Positions 28,429-38,756 of a stretch of 64,000 nt of DNA are shown piece by piece. The notes beneath the pieces are model-generated. The model was given only the letters and a program-made list of their open reading frames with translations, had not been told where the DNA came from and did no database searches. Position 1 is the first letter of the stretch. Each line of letters opens with the position of its first letter. A program made the translations under genes and the position numbers. Origin of the DNA: an uncultured Candidatus Thioglobus sp. (GTDB lineage Bacteria; Pseudomonadota; Gammaproteobacteria; PS1; Pseudothioglobaceae); the NCBI GenBank assembly GCA_905182815.1, contig CAJJCX010000001.1, positions 310,001 to 374,000 on the forward strand. The letters run 5' to 3'.

Positions 28429-29863
28429 TTAGTCGATCAAGGGCAAGAGTTTATCGATAGATTCTTTTGCATCCCCGTAGAACATTCTTGCATTCTCCTT
28501 AAAGAATAAAGGATTTTCGATGCCAGAATAGCCAGTTCCCTGACCCCGTTTGGAGACAAACACTTGTTTAGCCTTCCAGCATTCTAATACAGGCATGCCT
28601 GCAATTGGGCTGTTTGGGTCTTCTTGAGCAGCTGGATTCACAATGTCATTAGATCCAATTACAATAGCCACATCGGTATCTGGGAAGTCATCATTAATCT
28701 CCTCCATCTCCATAACGATGTCATAAGGTACCCGCGCCTCCGCTAGAAGAACATTCATATGACCTGGCAAGCGACCAGCTACTGGATGGATTGCAAAGCG
28801 AACATTTTTTCCCTGAGCTATTAACTTACGAGCTAATTCAGACACTGATTGTTGAGCTTGGGCAACAGCCATACCGTAACCTGGGATTATTATAATACTT
28901 TCAGCTTCATTTAATACAGAGGCAACACCGTCTACATCAATAGCGACCTGCTCTCCATTAATCTCCATTTGAGGACCAGATGAACCACCAAAGCCACCAA
29001 GAATTACGCTCACAAAGGACCGATTCATGGCTTTACACATGATGTAGGATAAAATAGCGCCTGATGATCCTACTAAAGCTCCAACAACAATCAAAAGGTC
29101 ATTACCAAGACTAAATCCAATCGCAGCAGCAGCCCAACCTGAATATGAATTCAGCATCGATACCACTACCGGCATGTCTGCACCACCAATACCCATGATA
29201 AGGTGATAACCAATAAATAAAGCCATGACCATCAGAATGATCATCGACAATAACTCACCAGAATTTAAATACCAAGCTACAGACAATACTGACACAATAG
29301 CTGCAGTTGCATTAAGAAAGTGACCCCCAGGAAGTTTGATAGCTTCTGAAGTTACTTTGCCTGCTAGCTTGCTATAAGCAATCACTGAGCCTGTAAAAGT
29401 AACAGCGCCAATCCAGATACCCAAAGCTGTCTCAACACGAAGAATGTTTATCTCTACCACTGACTTTTTAGCAAGTAGCCCTGAAAACCCTTCAAGCATT
29501 TTCTTGGCAGTATCATCCATAGAGGCAATATTAACCAGTTCAAAATGAGTGTTAAAGCCCACAAATACCGCGGCAAGTCCAACCAAAGCATGCATACCAG
29601 CAACTAACTCTGGCATTTCAGTCATTCCCTACTTTCGACGCTAAAAGGTAACCTATCAAGCCACCTGCTGCAATCAGAGCCAGTGAGAGCCACCAATGCC
29701 CTAATCCAGGACCTAGTAGGGTGGCAGATACAGCTAAGGCCATTCCAGTAATACCATACCAGACCGCGCGCTTTGCGCTTTCCTGACCAGACAGCCCGCC
29801 AAGTGATAGAATAAATAACACCGCTGCAAGAACGTAAACAGCAGAAGTAAAGCCTATTTCCAT
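28429..29863 (-). CDS. pntB: NAD(P) transhydrogenase subunit beta (apparent frameshift)
   Basis: PntB is the membrane and NADP(H)-binding subunit of the proton-translocating transhydrogenase. Two frames make up the normal protein: residues 1 to about 79 (start ATG 29863, [13 protein letters not shown] with three membrane segments) and then [16 protein letters not shown] onward with the remaining membrane helices and the C-terminal NADP domain ([24 protein letters not shown]). The junction at about 29626 reads GGGAATGACTGA, so one extra A separates the frames. It could be a sequence error or a true split with an ATGACTGA overlap; PntB is normally one chain. Confidence 0.88.
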
Positions 29864-29876
29864 GACGCCAGCCTCA

Positions 29877-31448
29877 TTAAGATTTCTGGAACATGGCAAG
29901 CATGCGCCTGGTTACAAGGAAGCCACCAAATATATTAATGCCCGCAAAAAACACTGATATCGCAGCAAGAACCATGACTATAGAGCTGGATGAGTTTATC
30001 TGAAGTATTGCTCCCAATATTATGATTGATGAAATCGCATTGGTCACAGCCATCAATGGCGTATGAAGAGAGTGGCTAACATTCCAAATCACTTGAAAAC
30101 CAACAAAAACAGATAAGATAAAAACAATAAAGTGCTGCATAAAACTTGCTGGTGCATAGCTTCCAACTAAGAATAACAATGCGCCTCCAACAAAAAGTAA
30201 TATAACTTGGTTTTTAGTCTGTTTTTTAAAGGCTACAACCTCATCAGCTCGAACCTCTTCAGGGGTTTTATCTGGAACCCTTGCTTTTTGAATAGCGGCA
30301 ATAGCCTGTACTTTTGGAGGTGGAGGAGGAAAAGTAATCTCTCCATTGTGAACGACCGTTGCGCCGCGGATAACGTCATCCTCCATATCATGAACTATCA
30401 CTCCATCTTTGTTGGGAGTCAAGTCATCAATCATGTGGCGAATATTACTGGCATAAAGAGTGCTCGCCTGAGCGGCCATCCGGCTTGGAAAATCTGTATA
30501 ACCAATAATAATTACGCCATTATCTGTAACAATGCGCTCATCTATAACAGTAAGCTTGCAATTTCCACCTTTTTCAGCAGCCAGATCCACTATCACTGAG
30601 CCAGGTTTCATACTGGCAACCATATCCTTAGTCCAAAGCTCAGGCGCTTCTCGATTAGGAATTAAAGCGGTAGTAATCACAATATCCATATCAGGCGCAA
30701 TCTCTCGGAACTTGGCTAATTGAGCGTTAGTAAATTCAGGCGAAGATACAGCAGCGTAACCTCCAGTTGAGGTGCTATTGTTCTGTTCATCTTCAAAATC
30801 TAAGAAAACAAATTCAGCGCCCATAGACTCTACCTGCTCGGCAACTTCTGGGCGAACGTCAAATGCATAGGTGATAGCACCAAGAGAGGTAGAGGTGCCA
30901 ATTGCTGCGAGTCCAGCAACACCGGCGCCAACTACTAAGACCTTTGCTGGGGGTACTTTACCGGCTGCTGTCATCTGTCCAGTAAAAAAGCGGCCAAAGT
31001 TGTTACCCGCCTCAATCACTGCGCGATAGCCGGAAATATTGGCCATAGAAGATAATGCATCCATTTTTTGGGCGCGACTAATGCGCGGCACCATATCCAT
31101 AGCAATAACGCTAGCCTCTTTAGCTTTAGCCATTTCCATTAACGCTTCATTGGCGCCTGGATAGAAAAAAGAGATTAGTGTCTTGGAGGATGAAAGTCTT
31201 TTGATTTCAGATTCACTTGGCGGCTGAACCTTAACAATTACATCACTTGCCTTTATAAGCGCTTCACCAGATTTGCAGATCTCAACGCCTACATCTTCAT
31301 ATTGCTTATCAATAAAGCCAGCTGCAATACCAGCACCCAATTCTACCAGGCACTCATGACCAAGCTTTTTTAGCTTAATTGCACTATCTGGAGTTAAGGC
31401 AACACGCTGTTCACCTGAAGAGGTTTCTTTAAGAGCTCCAATTTTCAT
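29877..31448 (-). CDS. pntA: NAD(P) transhydrogenase subunit alpha
   Basis: The 523-residue protein is the fused PntA form: an N-terminal NAD(H)-binding domain (KVLVVGAGVAGLAAIGTS near residue 170, RPEVAEQVES) and a C-terminal part with about four membrane segments from residue 420 on. With PntB it couples proton entry to NADPH formation from NADH. The start codon has GGACG upstream. In a cell with proteorhodopsin, transhydrogenase links light-driven proton motive force to NADPH, which is an inference from the parts present. Confidence 0.95.
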   Translation of the reverse strand: MKIGALKETSSGEQRVALTPDSAIKLKKLGHECLVELGAGIAAGFIDKQYEDVGVEICKSGEALIKASDVIVKVQPPSESEIKRLSSSKTLISFFYPGANEALMEMAKAKEASVIAMDMVPRISRAQKMDALSSMANISGYRAVIEAGNNFGRFFTGQMTAAGKVPPAKVLVVGAGVAGLAAIGTSTSLGAITYAFDVRPEVAEQVESMGAEFVFLDFEDEQNNSTSTGGYAAVSSPEFTNAQLAKFREIAPDMDIVITTALIPNREAPELWTKDMVASMKPGSVIVDLAAEKGGNCKLTVIDERIVTDNGVIIIGYTDFPSRMAAQASTLYASNIRHMIDDLTPNKDGVIVHDMEDDVIRGATVVHNGEITFPPPPPKVQAIAAIQKARVPDKTPEEVRADEVVAFKKQTKNQVILLFVGGALLFLVGSYAPASFMQHFIVFILSVFVGFQVIWNVSHSLHTPLMAVTNAISSIIILGAILQINSSSSIVMVLAAISVFFAGINIFGGFLVTRRMLAMFQKS

Positions 31449-31806
31449 AATTTTCGTCCTTGTGTGACGCGGCCTTTCACCTTATTAAAACTTTGTAAAT
31501 ACATTACCAAATATTAAATTTCATAACTGGCACTGCATTTCATTTTTTTATATTTACATATTATAACATTCTATCAATAATAGATATATATGTTTACATA
31601 TATATGATAATAATAGTTGTCCCAGTTTAATTGAATTAGAAATTCGTTATACCAATCTGAGTAAATAGGAAAACAAAGATGTTTTTGATAAATGAATTTT
31701 AGTTGAATAAATTGAAGATTATTAGAGCGATAAACTTAAAAATATTATGGTTTAATCTACCCCATAAATACAAAAGAGAGCAAAGATTTGTCTTGTCCAA
31801 ACATAA
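31449..31806. other. AT-rich intergenic region without a gene
   Basis: These 358 bases separate pntA from fdxA, both on the minus strand. No credible frame is seen on either strand. It should hold the pnt promoter. A palindrome at 31584-31605 (ATATATATG, TTTA, CATATATAT) is the only clear structure; its right half continues as CATATATATGA, the same 11-mer that is repeated in front of tctA. Confidence 0.6.
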
Positions 31807-32157
31807 TTAATCACCTTTCCCGGGCTTTTCAGAAAATAGATGCATCTTTCCATCTGGAAAATTATCCGGGTGATATTTTTCATGCTCAGGGTCTGGACCA
31901 CTATTTTCAGTAATAACTGGCCAATTCATCTCAGTGCTGTATTTTCTATTGAACTCTAACCATTTAACGCCAACAGGATCAGTATCAGGCAATATAGCCT
32001 CAACTGGACACTCTGGAACGCAGACATCACAATCAATGCACTCATCCGGGTTAATAACTAGCGTGTTTTCACCTTCGTAGAAACAATCTACTGGGCACAC
32101 CTCAACACAATCTAGGTGCTTACATTTGATACATCCATCGGTTACTACGTAGGCCAT
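31807..32157 (-). CDS. fdxA: 7Fe ferredoxin FdxA
   Basis: This 116-residue low-potential ferredoxin has the ligands for one [3Fe-4S] and one [4Fe-4S] cluster: [16 protein letters not shown] at residues 9-24 and [15 protein letters not shown] near residues 40-54. The C-terminal extension ([15 protein letters not shown] and on) is typical of FdxA. It is an electron carrier of unspecified partners. It stands alone, with a 358-base gap downstream and 118 bases upstream. Confidence 0.95.
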   Translation of the reverse strand: MAYVVTDGCIKCKHLDCVEVCPVDCFYEGENTLVINPDECIDCDVCVPECPVEAILPDTDPVGVKWLEFNRKYSTEMNWPVITENSGPDPEHEKYHPDNFPDGKMHLFSEKPGKGD

Positions 32158-32275
32158 TTGACTTCATCCAAATAATAGAAACTAAAAATATAACTCTGTG
32201 TTAATTTGAACACATTCTATTAAGAATAAAAACATGAAATACAACAAACATCAAAAAGAGTACAATTGATGAGTA

Positions 32276-32476
32276 ATGGCTTTACTTCAACTAGCGGATA
32301 GAACTATGAAAAAACAGAATGAAGAACTAAAAACCAAGAAGAAAAAGAAATTATCATTGCAAGAAAAAGCAATAATGGCTACCAATGCAAGGTCTGAAGA
32401 GTCAGACACTCATAATTCTGACTGGAATCCCGGCTCACTAAGTAGACTGGATAAGGCTTTAAAAGAAGAGAGTTAA
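32276..32476 (+). CDS. small basic hypothetical protein
   Basis: I do not recognise this 66-residue frame. It is very Lys and Glu-rich, with a run of five Lys near residues 22-26, and no membrane segment. The start may be the ATG at 32276 or the second Met at codon 11. It sits alone between divergent fdxA and the YeiH-type gene. It may be a short DNA- or RNA-binding protein, or spurious. Confidence 0.4.
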   Translation: MALLQLADRTMKKQNEELKTKKKKKLSLQEKAIMATNARSEESDTHNSDWNPGSLSRLDKALKEES

Positions 32477-32578
32477 TATTTATTTGCAGGGTGATTAATT
32501 AAAAAACCATAGCGCCACTTTAGATCTATATTGATTTAAAATGACTCGCCGTATCAATTACCTTAAATACCTTTCTAA

Positions 32579-33586
32579 ATGAATTCCTTGATTATTAAAT
32601 TACAAGATCGACTTAATGGGCTTTTCCCTGGCCTAATTGTTGTTGGGACAATAGCCGCAGCAGCAGGATTTCTAAGCCTTCACTACAAAGCCCCAGTGAT
32701 GCTCTTTGCACTCCTAATTGGTATTGCCTTTAACTTTCTAGCAACCGATGAGCGCTGCGCTCCAGGCATAGAGTTCTCAAGTAAAAAAATTCTTCGCTTT
32801 GGTGTTGCATTATTAGGCTTCAGAGTTACGCTTGATCAAATTTTAGGTCTTGGTACGAATGTACTTTTACTTGTTCCAATTCTTGTGCTTTCATCGATTG
32901 CAATTAGTTGGTTCATCGCGAAGTTGATGGGTAGGCGTTATCTTTTTGGACTTTTAACCGCGTGCGCTGTCTCAATTTGCGGCGCAGCTGCAGCGCTCGC
33001 TGTTGCCTCCGTCCTCCCTAATTGGAAAGATAGGCATCGTGATACTTTATTTGTCGTTGTCTGCGTAACAGCGCTCTCAACCTTTGCGATGATTGCCTAT
33101 CCTATTTTGTTTTCAGTAGGGGGCTTCAGTGACGTTGAGATTGGAATCCTTATTGGCGCAACCATCCACGATGTTGCGCAGGTAGTCGGCGCTGGCTATG
33201 CCGTGTCTAATGAGACTGGTGATGTAGCTACCTTTATTAAGCTACTGAGAATTTCAATGCTACCGTTCATTGTTATTATTATTGCGCTTTTATTAAAGGG
33301 TGATGATGAGCTTGGTACTATTAGCCCTAAAGCATTCCCATGGTTTGCCCTTGGCTTTGCCTTATGCTTGATTGTAAATAGCATCGGATTCATACCTCAA
33401 ATGCTAACGGGGTTTCTTGCCGATGTCTCGCAATGGTTTTTAGTGTTCGCTATTGCAGGGCTTGGCGTTTCCACATCACTTAAGTCGATGATGGAGCTAG
33501 GCGGAAAATCAATCGCACTTATGGTCTTACAAACTGTCGCTTTACTTGGTATTGCAGTTCTCGCTGTTTCAACGGACTTCATCTAA
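32579..33586 (+). CDS. YeiH/UPF0324-family putative sulfate exporter
   Basis: This 335-residue integral membrane protein has about ten hydrophobic helices and matches the YeiH family (GLFPGLIVVGTIAAAAGFLS near the start, RFGVALLGFRVTLDQI, ATIHDVAQVVGAGYAVS). Members are annotated as putative sulfate exporters on limited evidence. A small gene follows after a ribosome site 13 bases on. In a cell that may degrade organosulfonates an exporter of sulfur oxyanions would be useful, but this gene is 24 kb from that locus. Confidence 0.85.
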   Translation: MNSLIIKLQDRLNGLFPGLIVVGTIAAAAGFLSLHYKAPVMLFALLIGIAFNFLATDERCAPGIEFSSKKILRFGVALLGFRVTLDQILGLGTNVLLLVPILVLSSIAISWFIAKLMGRRYLFGLLTACAVSICGAAAALAVASVLPNWKDRHRDTLFVVVCVTALSTFAMIAYPILFSVGGFSDVEIGILIGATIHDVAQVVGAGYAVSNETGDVATFIKLLRISMLPFIVIIIALLLKGDDELGTISPKAFPWFALGFALCLIVNSIGFIPQMLTGFLADVSQWFLVFAIAGLGVSTSLKSMMELGGKSIALMVLQTVALLGIAVLAVSTDFI

Positions 33587-33599
33587 CAAAGGAGAGAAT

Positions 33600-33794
33600 A
33601 TGAAGGTTTTAGAGGTTTTAGATGCTGAATTGGTTTTGGTGGATTTAGAGGTGAATTTGGGAAATAAAAAGCAAAACAGCCCAACGCTTTGTGCTCGCTA
33701 CAACGGAAAAATTATTCCCTTAAGTACTCCAGATGGAAGGCCAATCCTAATGAAGGAAGATAACGCTATAGAAGGAGACTCAGTAGTTAAATAA
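33600..33794 (+). CDS. small hypothetical protein after the YeiH-type gene
   Basis: This 64-residue protein has no family I can name. The start ATG at 33600 follows AAAGGAGAG, a good ribosome site. The sequence begins with a Val/Leu-rich strand-like stretch (KVLEVLDAELVLVDLEVN) and ends acidic. The 13-base spacing from the exporter gene suggests cotranscription. Codon use looks like its neighbours. Confidence 0.6.
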   Translation: MKVLEVLDAELVLVDLEVNLGNKKQNSPTLCARYNGKIIPLSTPDGRPILMKEDNAIEGDSVVK

Positions 33795-33888
33795 ACCACT
33801 CTGACATGACGAACTTGTCTTTAATTGGCATAACAGAGATCCATTTGTTGTTTAGTAAATTTTTAACGCTTGTCTTATTGAGTAAAAA

Positions 33889-34869
33889 TTACCAACGGCT
33901 ATGAATATCAGCCTTAATCAGATCATCATAAACAGCATTAATAGCAGGCAGTAAAGATGAGATTTCTTTAAGATCTGATGCTTTTAGGTTCATTAGGGCC
34001 TGTGATTTGTTTTTTGCTCCTGGGATAACAACGCTAACTTCATCGTGCATTAAAATCCACTTTAAAGCCAAGTCTGTTAATGAATAATTATCTGGAATTA
34101 AGCTTTTTAGTCTTTCAACAGCTTCTAGCCCTTTCTTGAAGCTTACCCCAGAGAAAGTCTCACCAACATCAAAAGCATCACCATTAATATTGTAGTTTCG
34201 ATGATCATTTGAAGGAAATTTTGATCTTAAATTCATTTTTCCAGTCAAAAGACCACTTGCTAGAGGTACTCTTGCAATAATTCCAACGCCTCTCTTTGCG
34301 GCCTCTTTAAAAAATATTTCAGCAGGTTTTTGTCTAAATATATTGAATATAATTTGAATGCTTTTCACGTTCGGAAATTGTATTGCATCCATCGCCTCGG
34401 AGACTTTTTCAACGCTAACACCATAGTTGGCTATTTTTCCGAGCTTAACGAACTCATCCATCATTTCATAGGTTTCTTTTTTAGGACAAATTTCACTTGG
34501 AGGGCAATGTAATTGAAGCAGGTCAATACAATCTACCCTTAAGTTAATTAGAGATCTATCAATAAATTTTTCAATGTTTTTAAAGTTGTACCCTTCAGGA
34601 GTATGAGGGTTTAAGCGCCTTCCAGATTTTGTCGCAACAAATATTTTTTCTGACGTGGAATTTATAAGCTCACCAACAAACTTTTCACTTCTTCCATCCC
34701 CATAAACATCTGCAGTATCAAAAAAGTTTACCCCATTGTCAAGAGAGGTTTTTAACACTTCTCTCGCATCTTTAGGTGATACTTCTCCCCACTCAGAACC
34801 GATAGCCCAACAACCTAAGCCAATTTCTGATGTTTTCCATCCAGTATCTGAAAAATCTCTGTATTTCAT
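33889..34869 (-). CDS. aldo/keto reductase
   Basis: The 326-residue TIM-barrel NADPH oxidoreductase shows the catalytic tetrad: Asp and Tyr in FFDTADVYGDGRSE near residues 49-62, Lys in VATKSGRR, and His in LLQLHCPPSE. The NADPH phosphate site is in the C-terminal IPGAKNKSQALMN. Its substrate is not predictable; relatives reduce aldehydes and sugars. It is divergent from the oxoprolinase-like operon over 209 bases and ends facing the small gene at 33794. Confidence 0.9.
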   Translation of the reverse strand: MKYRDFSDTGWKTSEIGLGCWAIGSEWGEVSPKDAREVLKTSLDNGVNFFDTADVYGDGRSEKFVGELINSTSEKIFVATKSGRRLNPHTPEGYNFKNIEKFIDRSLINLRVDCIDLLQLHCPPSEICPKKETYEMMDEFVKLGKIANYGVSVEKVSEAMDAIQFPNVKSIQIIFNIFRQKPAEIFFKEAAKRGVGIIARVPLASGLLTGKMNLRSKFPSNDHRNYNINGDAFDVGETFSGVSFKKGLEAVERLKSLIPDNYSLTDLALKWILMHDEVSVVIPGAKNKSQALMNLKASDLKEISSLLPAINAVYDDLIKADIHSRW

Positions 34870-35078
34870 TTTTGATTTGAAGCCTATTAAAACTACTTTT
34901 TACCACCAATAACTTTTACTATATGATATTAATTCAACTTAAGCGCTACAGAGTTAATTATAAATTTTGAATAAATAAGGCCTTATACTTTTTTATATGT
35001 CAATCAAATTCAAAATTATCTTTGATGTATTTAGGCTATTATTAATTTACATAGAATTTGTATATTTCAAGATAGTTT

Positions 35079-38000
35079 ATGCACAGTAAAAAACCCTTCA
35101 AAAATACAAAATGGCAATTCTGGATTGATAGGGGTGGCACATTTACCGATATTATCGGGCGCAACCCAGCTGGCAAAATTATTACTCATAAGCTTTTATC
35201 TGAAAACGCAAGGCAATACCAAGATGCTGCAATTCAAGGCATTCGAGATTTATTAAGATTAAAAGAGGGTGATGTCATCCCAATAGACAATATTGAGTCA
35301 ATTAAAATGGGTACAACAGTTGCAACTAATGCGCTTCTAGAACGAAAAGGAGAGAATACATTACTGGCAATTACGAATGGGTTTGCAGATATTTTGCGAA
35401 TAGGCTACCAACAAAGGCCAAAACTATTTTCACTTGACATTAATCTTCCAGACATGCTCTACTCAAAAATTATTGAGATTGAAGAGAGGGTTGATGTTAA
35501 CGGCAAAATTCTCACAAAACTTGACACACTTAAATCTGAAAAATTACTAAAAAGCGCTTTTAATGAAGGTTATAAATCAATAGCTATTGTTTTGCTTCAT
35601 GGCTATCGCTATCAAGATCACGAAAATAAATTAAAGCTTATTGCAAAAGAAATTGGTTTTAAGCAAATTTCAGTGAGCCATAACGTAAGCCCTCTGATGA
35701 AGATTATTCCAAGAGGTGACACAACAGTGGTTGATGCGTATCTTTCACCTATCCTTCGTCGTTATGTTGCTCAGGTTAAAAACGCTCTAGGATCTGATAA
35801 AAACGACTCTGGAAAGTTAAAATTTATGCAATCAAATGGTGGCCTCACAGATGCAAACTACTTTCAGGGGAAGGATGCAATTTTATCTGGGCCCGCTGGC
35901 GGGGTTGTTGGTATGGTTAAGACGGGTGAAAAGGTGGGGCTTAATAAACTGATTGGTTTTGATATGGGCGGCACATCAACCGATGTTTGTCACTACAACG
36001 GTGAGTATGAAAGAACCCTTGAAACTGAAGTTGCTGGTGTTAGGCTTAGGTCTCCGATGATGCTAATTAATACTGTTGCTGCAGGAGGCGGCTCAATTCT
36101 TAACTTTGATGGTTCGAGGTATAGAGTTGGACCAGATTCTGCAGGCGCGAACCCAGGCCCAGCTTGTTATCGAAATGGTGGCCCCTTAACCGTCACAGAT
36201 TGCAACGTAATGATTGGTAAGCTGAGTCCAGATTTCTTTCCAAAAGTTTTTGGACCAAATGCAAATCAAAAGCTTGATTCAAGGATTGTCTTTAAAAAAT
36301 TTAAAGCTCTTGCTAAAGAGATCTCTTTGTCAACAAATAAGCTGATTTCTCCAGAGGAGGTCGCAGAAGGATTCTTGTCGATTGCAGTTGAAAGTATGGC
36401 AAATGCAATTAAAAAAATATCTGTTCAGCGTGGGTATGATGTAAGCGACTATGCCCTTTCTTGTTTTGGCGGGGCAGGGGGTCAGCACGCCTGTCTAGTT
36501 GCCGACAGTCTTGGGATAAAGCAGATCCATCTTCACCGATATGCCGGCGTTTTATCTGCCTACGGTATAGGGCTTGCTGACAGCAGCACAATTAATGATT
36601 TGGCAGTTGAATTGGTTCTAGATGAGGAGATCATTAACTCTCTTTCAATAAGCTTTAAAGAGCTAGAGAATTCTGGAAAAAAAGAATTGATTTCTCAAAA
36701 TCTAAACGAAAAGTTGTTTGTCTACTTTGATCGTGTGTACCTTCGATACAAGGACTCTGATAGCTCTTTAGCTGTAAGATTTGATGACTACAAATCCATG
36801 AAGTCGAGCTTTGAAAATACCCATAAAGCTCGCTTTGGGTTTATATCTCCAGAAAAAACACTCATCATTGAATCTATTCAGGTTGAAGTTTCATGCCAGA
36901 GTGAGCAGTTTGATTTAGAGGAGATACCTATCCAAGCATTAAAGACTAAAACCCTAACCTCAAATGATGTTTTTATAGGCGGTGAAACACAACAAACTAT
37001 TTTTTACAACCGTAGCGATATTGCTTCTAATGACTTAATTTTTGGACCGGCTGTTATTATTGAATCGACCTCAACAATCGTAATTGAGCCAGGCTGGCAA
37101 GGATGCCTTAATGATAAAAATGATCTCATCTTAGAGAGGACTGAAAAAATAAAAAGGGCGAGTGCGATTGGTACTAATGTGGACCCAGTAATGCTAGAGA
37201 TCTTTAACAACCTATTCATGAGCGTTGCTGAGCAGATGGGCACAGTACTTGAAAACACCGCCTCCTCCGTAAATATTAAAGAGCGCTTAGATTTTTCGTG
37301 CGCTTTGTTTTCGCCAACAGGCGATCTTGTCGCTAATGCGCCACATGTCCCCGTTCATCTGGGCTCAATGAGCGAGTCCATTAAAACAATTATTCGTGAA
37401 AATTTCGACACTATGAGTCGAGGCGATGCATTTTTGATCAATGCCCCTTATAACGGAGGAACTCATCTGCCGGACATCACTCTTATTAAGCCAGTTTATG
37501 ATGAAAACAGTGAAAAGGTAATTTTTTATGTTGCAACGCGTGGCCACCATGCCGATATTGGGGGCACAGTCCCTGGCTCTGCTCCAGCAAATTCGAGTCA
37601 TGTTAAAGAGGAAGGAATTTTAATTGACAACTTTACTTTAGTCTCAAAAGGTGTCTTCCTTGAAAAAGAAATCTATGATTTACTTAGCTCAGGGGAATAT
37701 CCAGCGCGCAATATTCAACAAAATATCGCAGATTTAAAGGCGCAAGTAGCGGCAGCTGAAAAGGGATCCCAAGAGCTATTAAAAGTTATTAAAAATTATG
37801 GGTTAGGTGTTGTCCATGCTTATATGAAACATGTCCAAGATAATGCTGAAGAGTCTGTTCGAAGAGTCTTAGATGTTCTTAGTGACTCCAGCTTTACTTA
37901 CAAAATGGATGATGGGAATCAGGTTTCAGTTGCAATAAGCGTTGACAAAATAGAGCGAAGTGCTACGATCGATTTTACTGGGACTAGTGAACAGCACCCC

Positions 38001-38717
38001 GGCAATTACAACGCTCCAAGTGCGATTTGTTATGCAGCAGTTTTGTATGTTTTTCGTTGCCTTGTGGATGATGATATTCCTCTAAATGCAGGTTGCCTCA
38101 AGCCATTAAATCTAATTATTCCAAAGCGCTCCATGATTAACCCAGAATACCCAGCAGCAGTGATTGCAGGAAACGTCGAAACATCACAGTACATTGTAGA
38201 TGCTTTACTTGGCGCTTTAGGGGTTGTTGCAGCATCTCAAGGAACTATGAACAACTTTATCTGGGGAAACGACAGAGTACAAAACTATGAGACTATTTGT
38301 GGCGGCTCAGGAGCTAGTATCAATCAAGATGGCTGCAGCGCAGTTCACACTCATATGACTAACTCTCGATTAACGGATCCTGAAGTTCTTGAATGGAGGT
38401 TTCCTGTAAGACTTGAATCCTTTAGCATAAGAAAAAATTCTGGAGGCAGTGGGTTAAAAAGTGGCGGTGATGGGGTTGACCGAAGATTGCGCTTTTTAGA
38501 GCCGATGACTGTTAATATAATTACCGGGCATAGAGTAGTTCCGCCTTATGGCTTGGCTGGTGGAAACTCTGGAGCCCTAGGAAAAAATTATGTAATCCAT
38601 TTAGATAACAGCATTACTAAATTAAAAACGAAAGGACAAATTGAAGTGGTCAAAGATGACATTTTTGTCTTAAAAACTCCTGGAGGAGGAGGGTTTGGAA
38701 AACCTATTTTAATATAA
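35079..38717 (+). CDS. fused hydantoinase A/B (5-oxoprolinase-like) protein
   Basis: This 1212-residue cytosolic enzyme joins a HyuA half (ASKHA ATPase fold; [12 protein letters not shown] near residue 15, [11 protein letters not shown] near 295) to a HyuB half from about residue 700 ([41 protein letters not shown]) and ends in KTPGGGGFG. Fused HyuA-HyuB is the layout of ATP-dependent 5-oxoprolinase, which opens 5-oxoproline to glutamate; related enzymes open hydantoins or N-methylhydantoin. The operon with a creatinase-like protein and DUF1989 makes other cyclic ureides possible substrates. Confidence 0.9.
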   Translation: MHSKKPFKNTKWQFWIDRGGTFTDIIGRNPAGKIITHKLLSENARQYQDAAIQGIRDLLRLKEGDVIPIDNIESIKMGTTVATNALLERKGENTLLAITNGFADILRIGYQQRPKLFSLDINLPDMLYSKIIEIEERVDVNGKILTKLDTLKSEKLLKSAFNEGYKSIAIVLLHGYRYQDHENKLKLIAKEIGFKQISVSHNVSPLMKIIPRGDTTVVDAYLSPILRRYVAQVKNALGSDKNDSGKLKFMQSNGGLTDANYFQGKDAILSGPAGGVVGMVKTGEKVGLNKLIGFDMGGTSTDVCHYNGEYERTLETEVAGVRLRSPMMLINTVAAGGGSILNFDGSRYRVGPDSAGANPGPACYRNGGPLTVTDCNVMIGKLSPDFFPKVFGPNANQKLDSRIVFKKFKALAKEISLSTNKLISPEEVAEGFLSIAVESMANAIKKISVQRGYDVSDYALSCFGGAGGQHACLVADSLGIKQIHLHRYAGVLSAYGIGLADSSTINDLAVELVLDEEIINSLSISFKELENSGKKELISQNLNEKLFVYFDRVYLRYKDSDSSLAVRFDDYKSMKSSFENTHKARFGFISPEKTLIIESIQVEVSCQSEQFDLEEIPIQALKTKTLTSNDVFIGGETQQTIFYNRSDIASNDLIFGPAVIIESTSTIVIEPGWQGCLNDKNDLILERTEKIKRASAIGTNVDPVMLEIFNNLFMSVAEQMGTVLENTASSVNIKERLDFSCALFSPTGDLVANAPHVPVHLGSMSESIKTIIRENFDTMSRGDAFLINAPYNGGTHLPDITLIKPVYDENSEKVIFYVATRGHHADIGGTVPGSAPANSSHVKEEGILIDNFTLVSKGVFLEKEIYDLLSSGEYPARNIQQNIADLKAQVAAAEKGSQELLKVIKNYGLGVVHAYMKHVQDNAEESVRRVLDVLSDSSFTYKMDDGNQVSVAISVDKIERSATIDFTGTSEQHPGNYNAPSAICYAAVLYVFRCLVDDDIPLNAGCLKPLNLIIPKRSMINPEYPAAVIAGNVETSQYIVDALLGALGVVAASQGTMNNFIWGNDRVQNYETICGGSGASINQDGCSAVHTHMTNSRLTDPEVLEWRFPVRLESFSIRKNSGGSGLKSGGDGVDRRLRFLEPMTVNIITGHRVVPPYGLAGGNSGALGKNYVIHLDNSITKLKTKGQIEVVKDDIFVLKTPGGGGFGKPILI

Positions 38718-38756
38718 CAAAACAAACCATAAAATTCTAAAAATTGGAGTCAGACT

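Noticed and set aside
31584-31605. The ATATATATG-TTTA-CATATATAT palindrome as a GntR operator for pntA.
   Set aside because: It shares the CATATATATGA core with the tctA sites, but this region is so AT-rich that an 11-base match carries little weight without conservation data.
35079-38717. The 1212-residue protein as a misassembled join of hyuA and hyuB.
   Set aside because: The reading frame is clean across the junction and fused HyuA-HyuB is the normal layout of 5-oxoprolinase.
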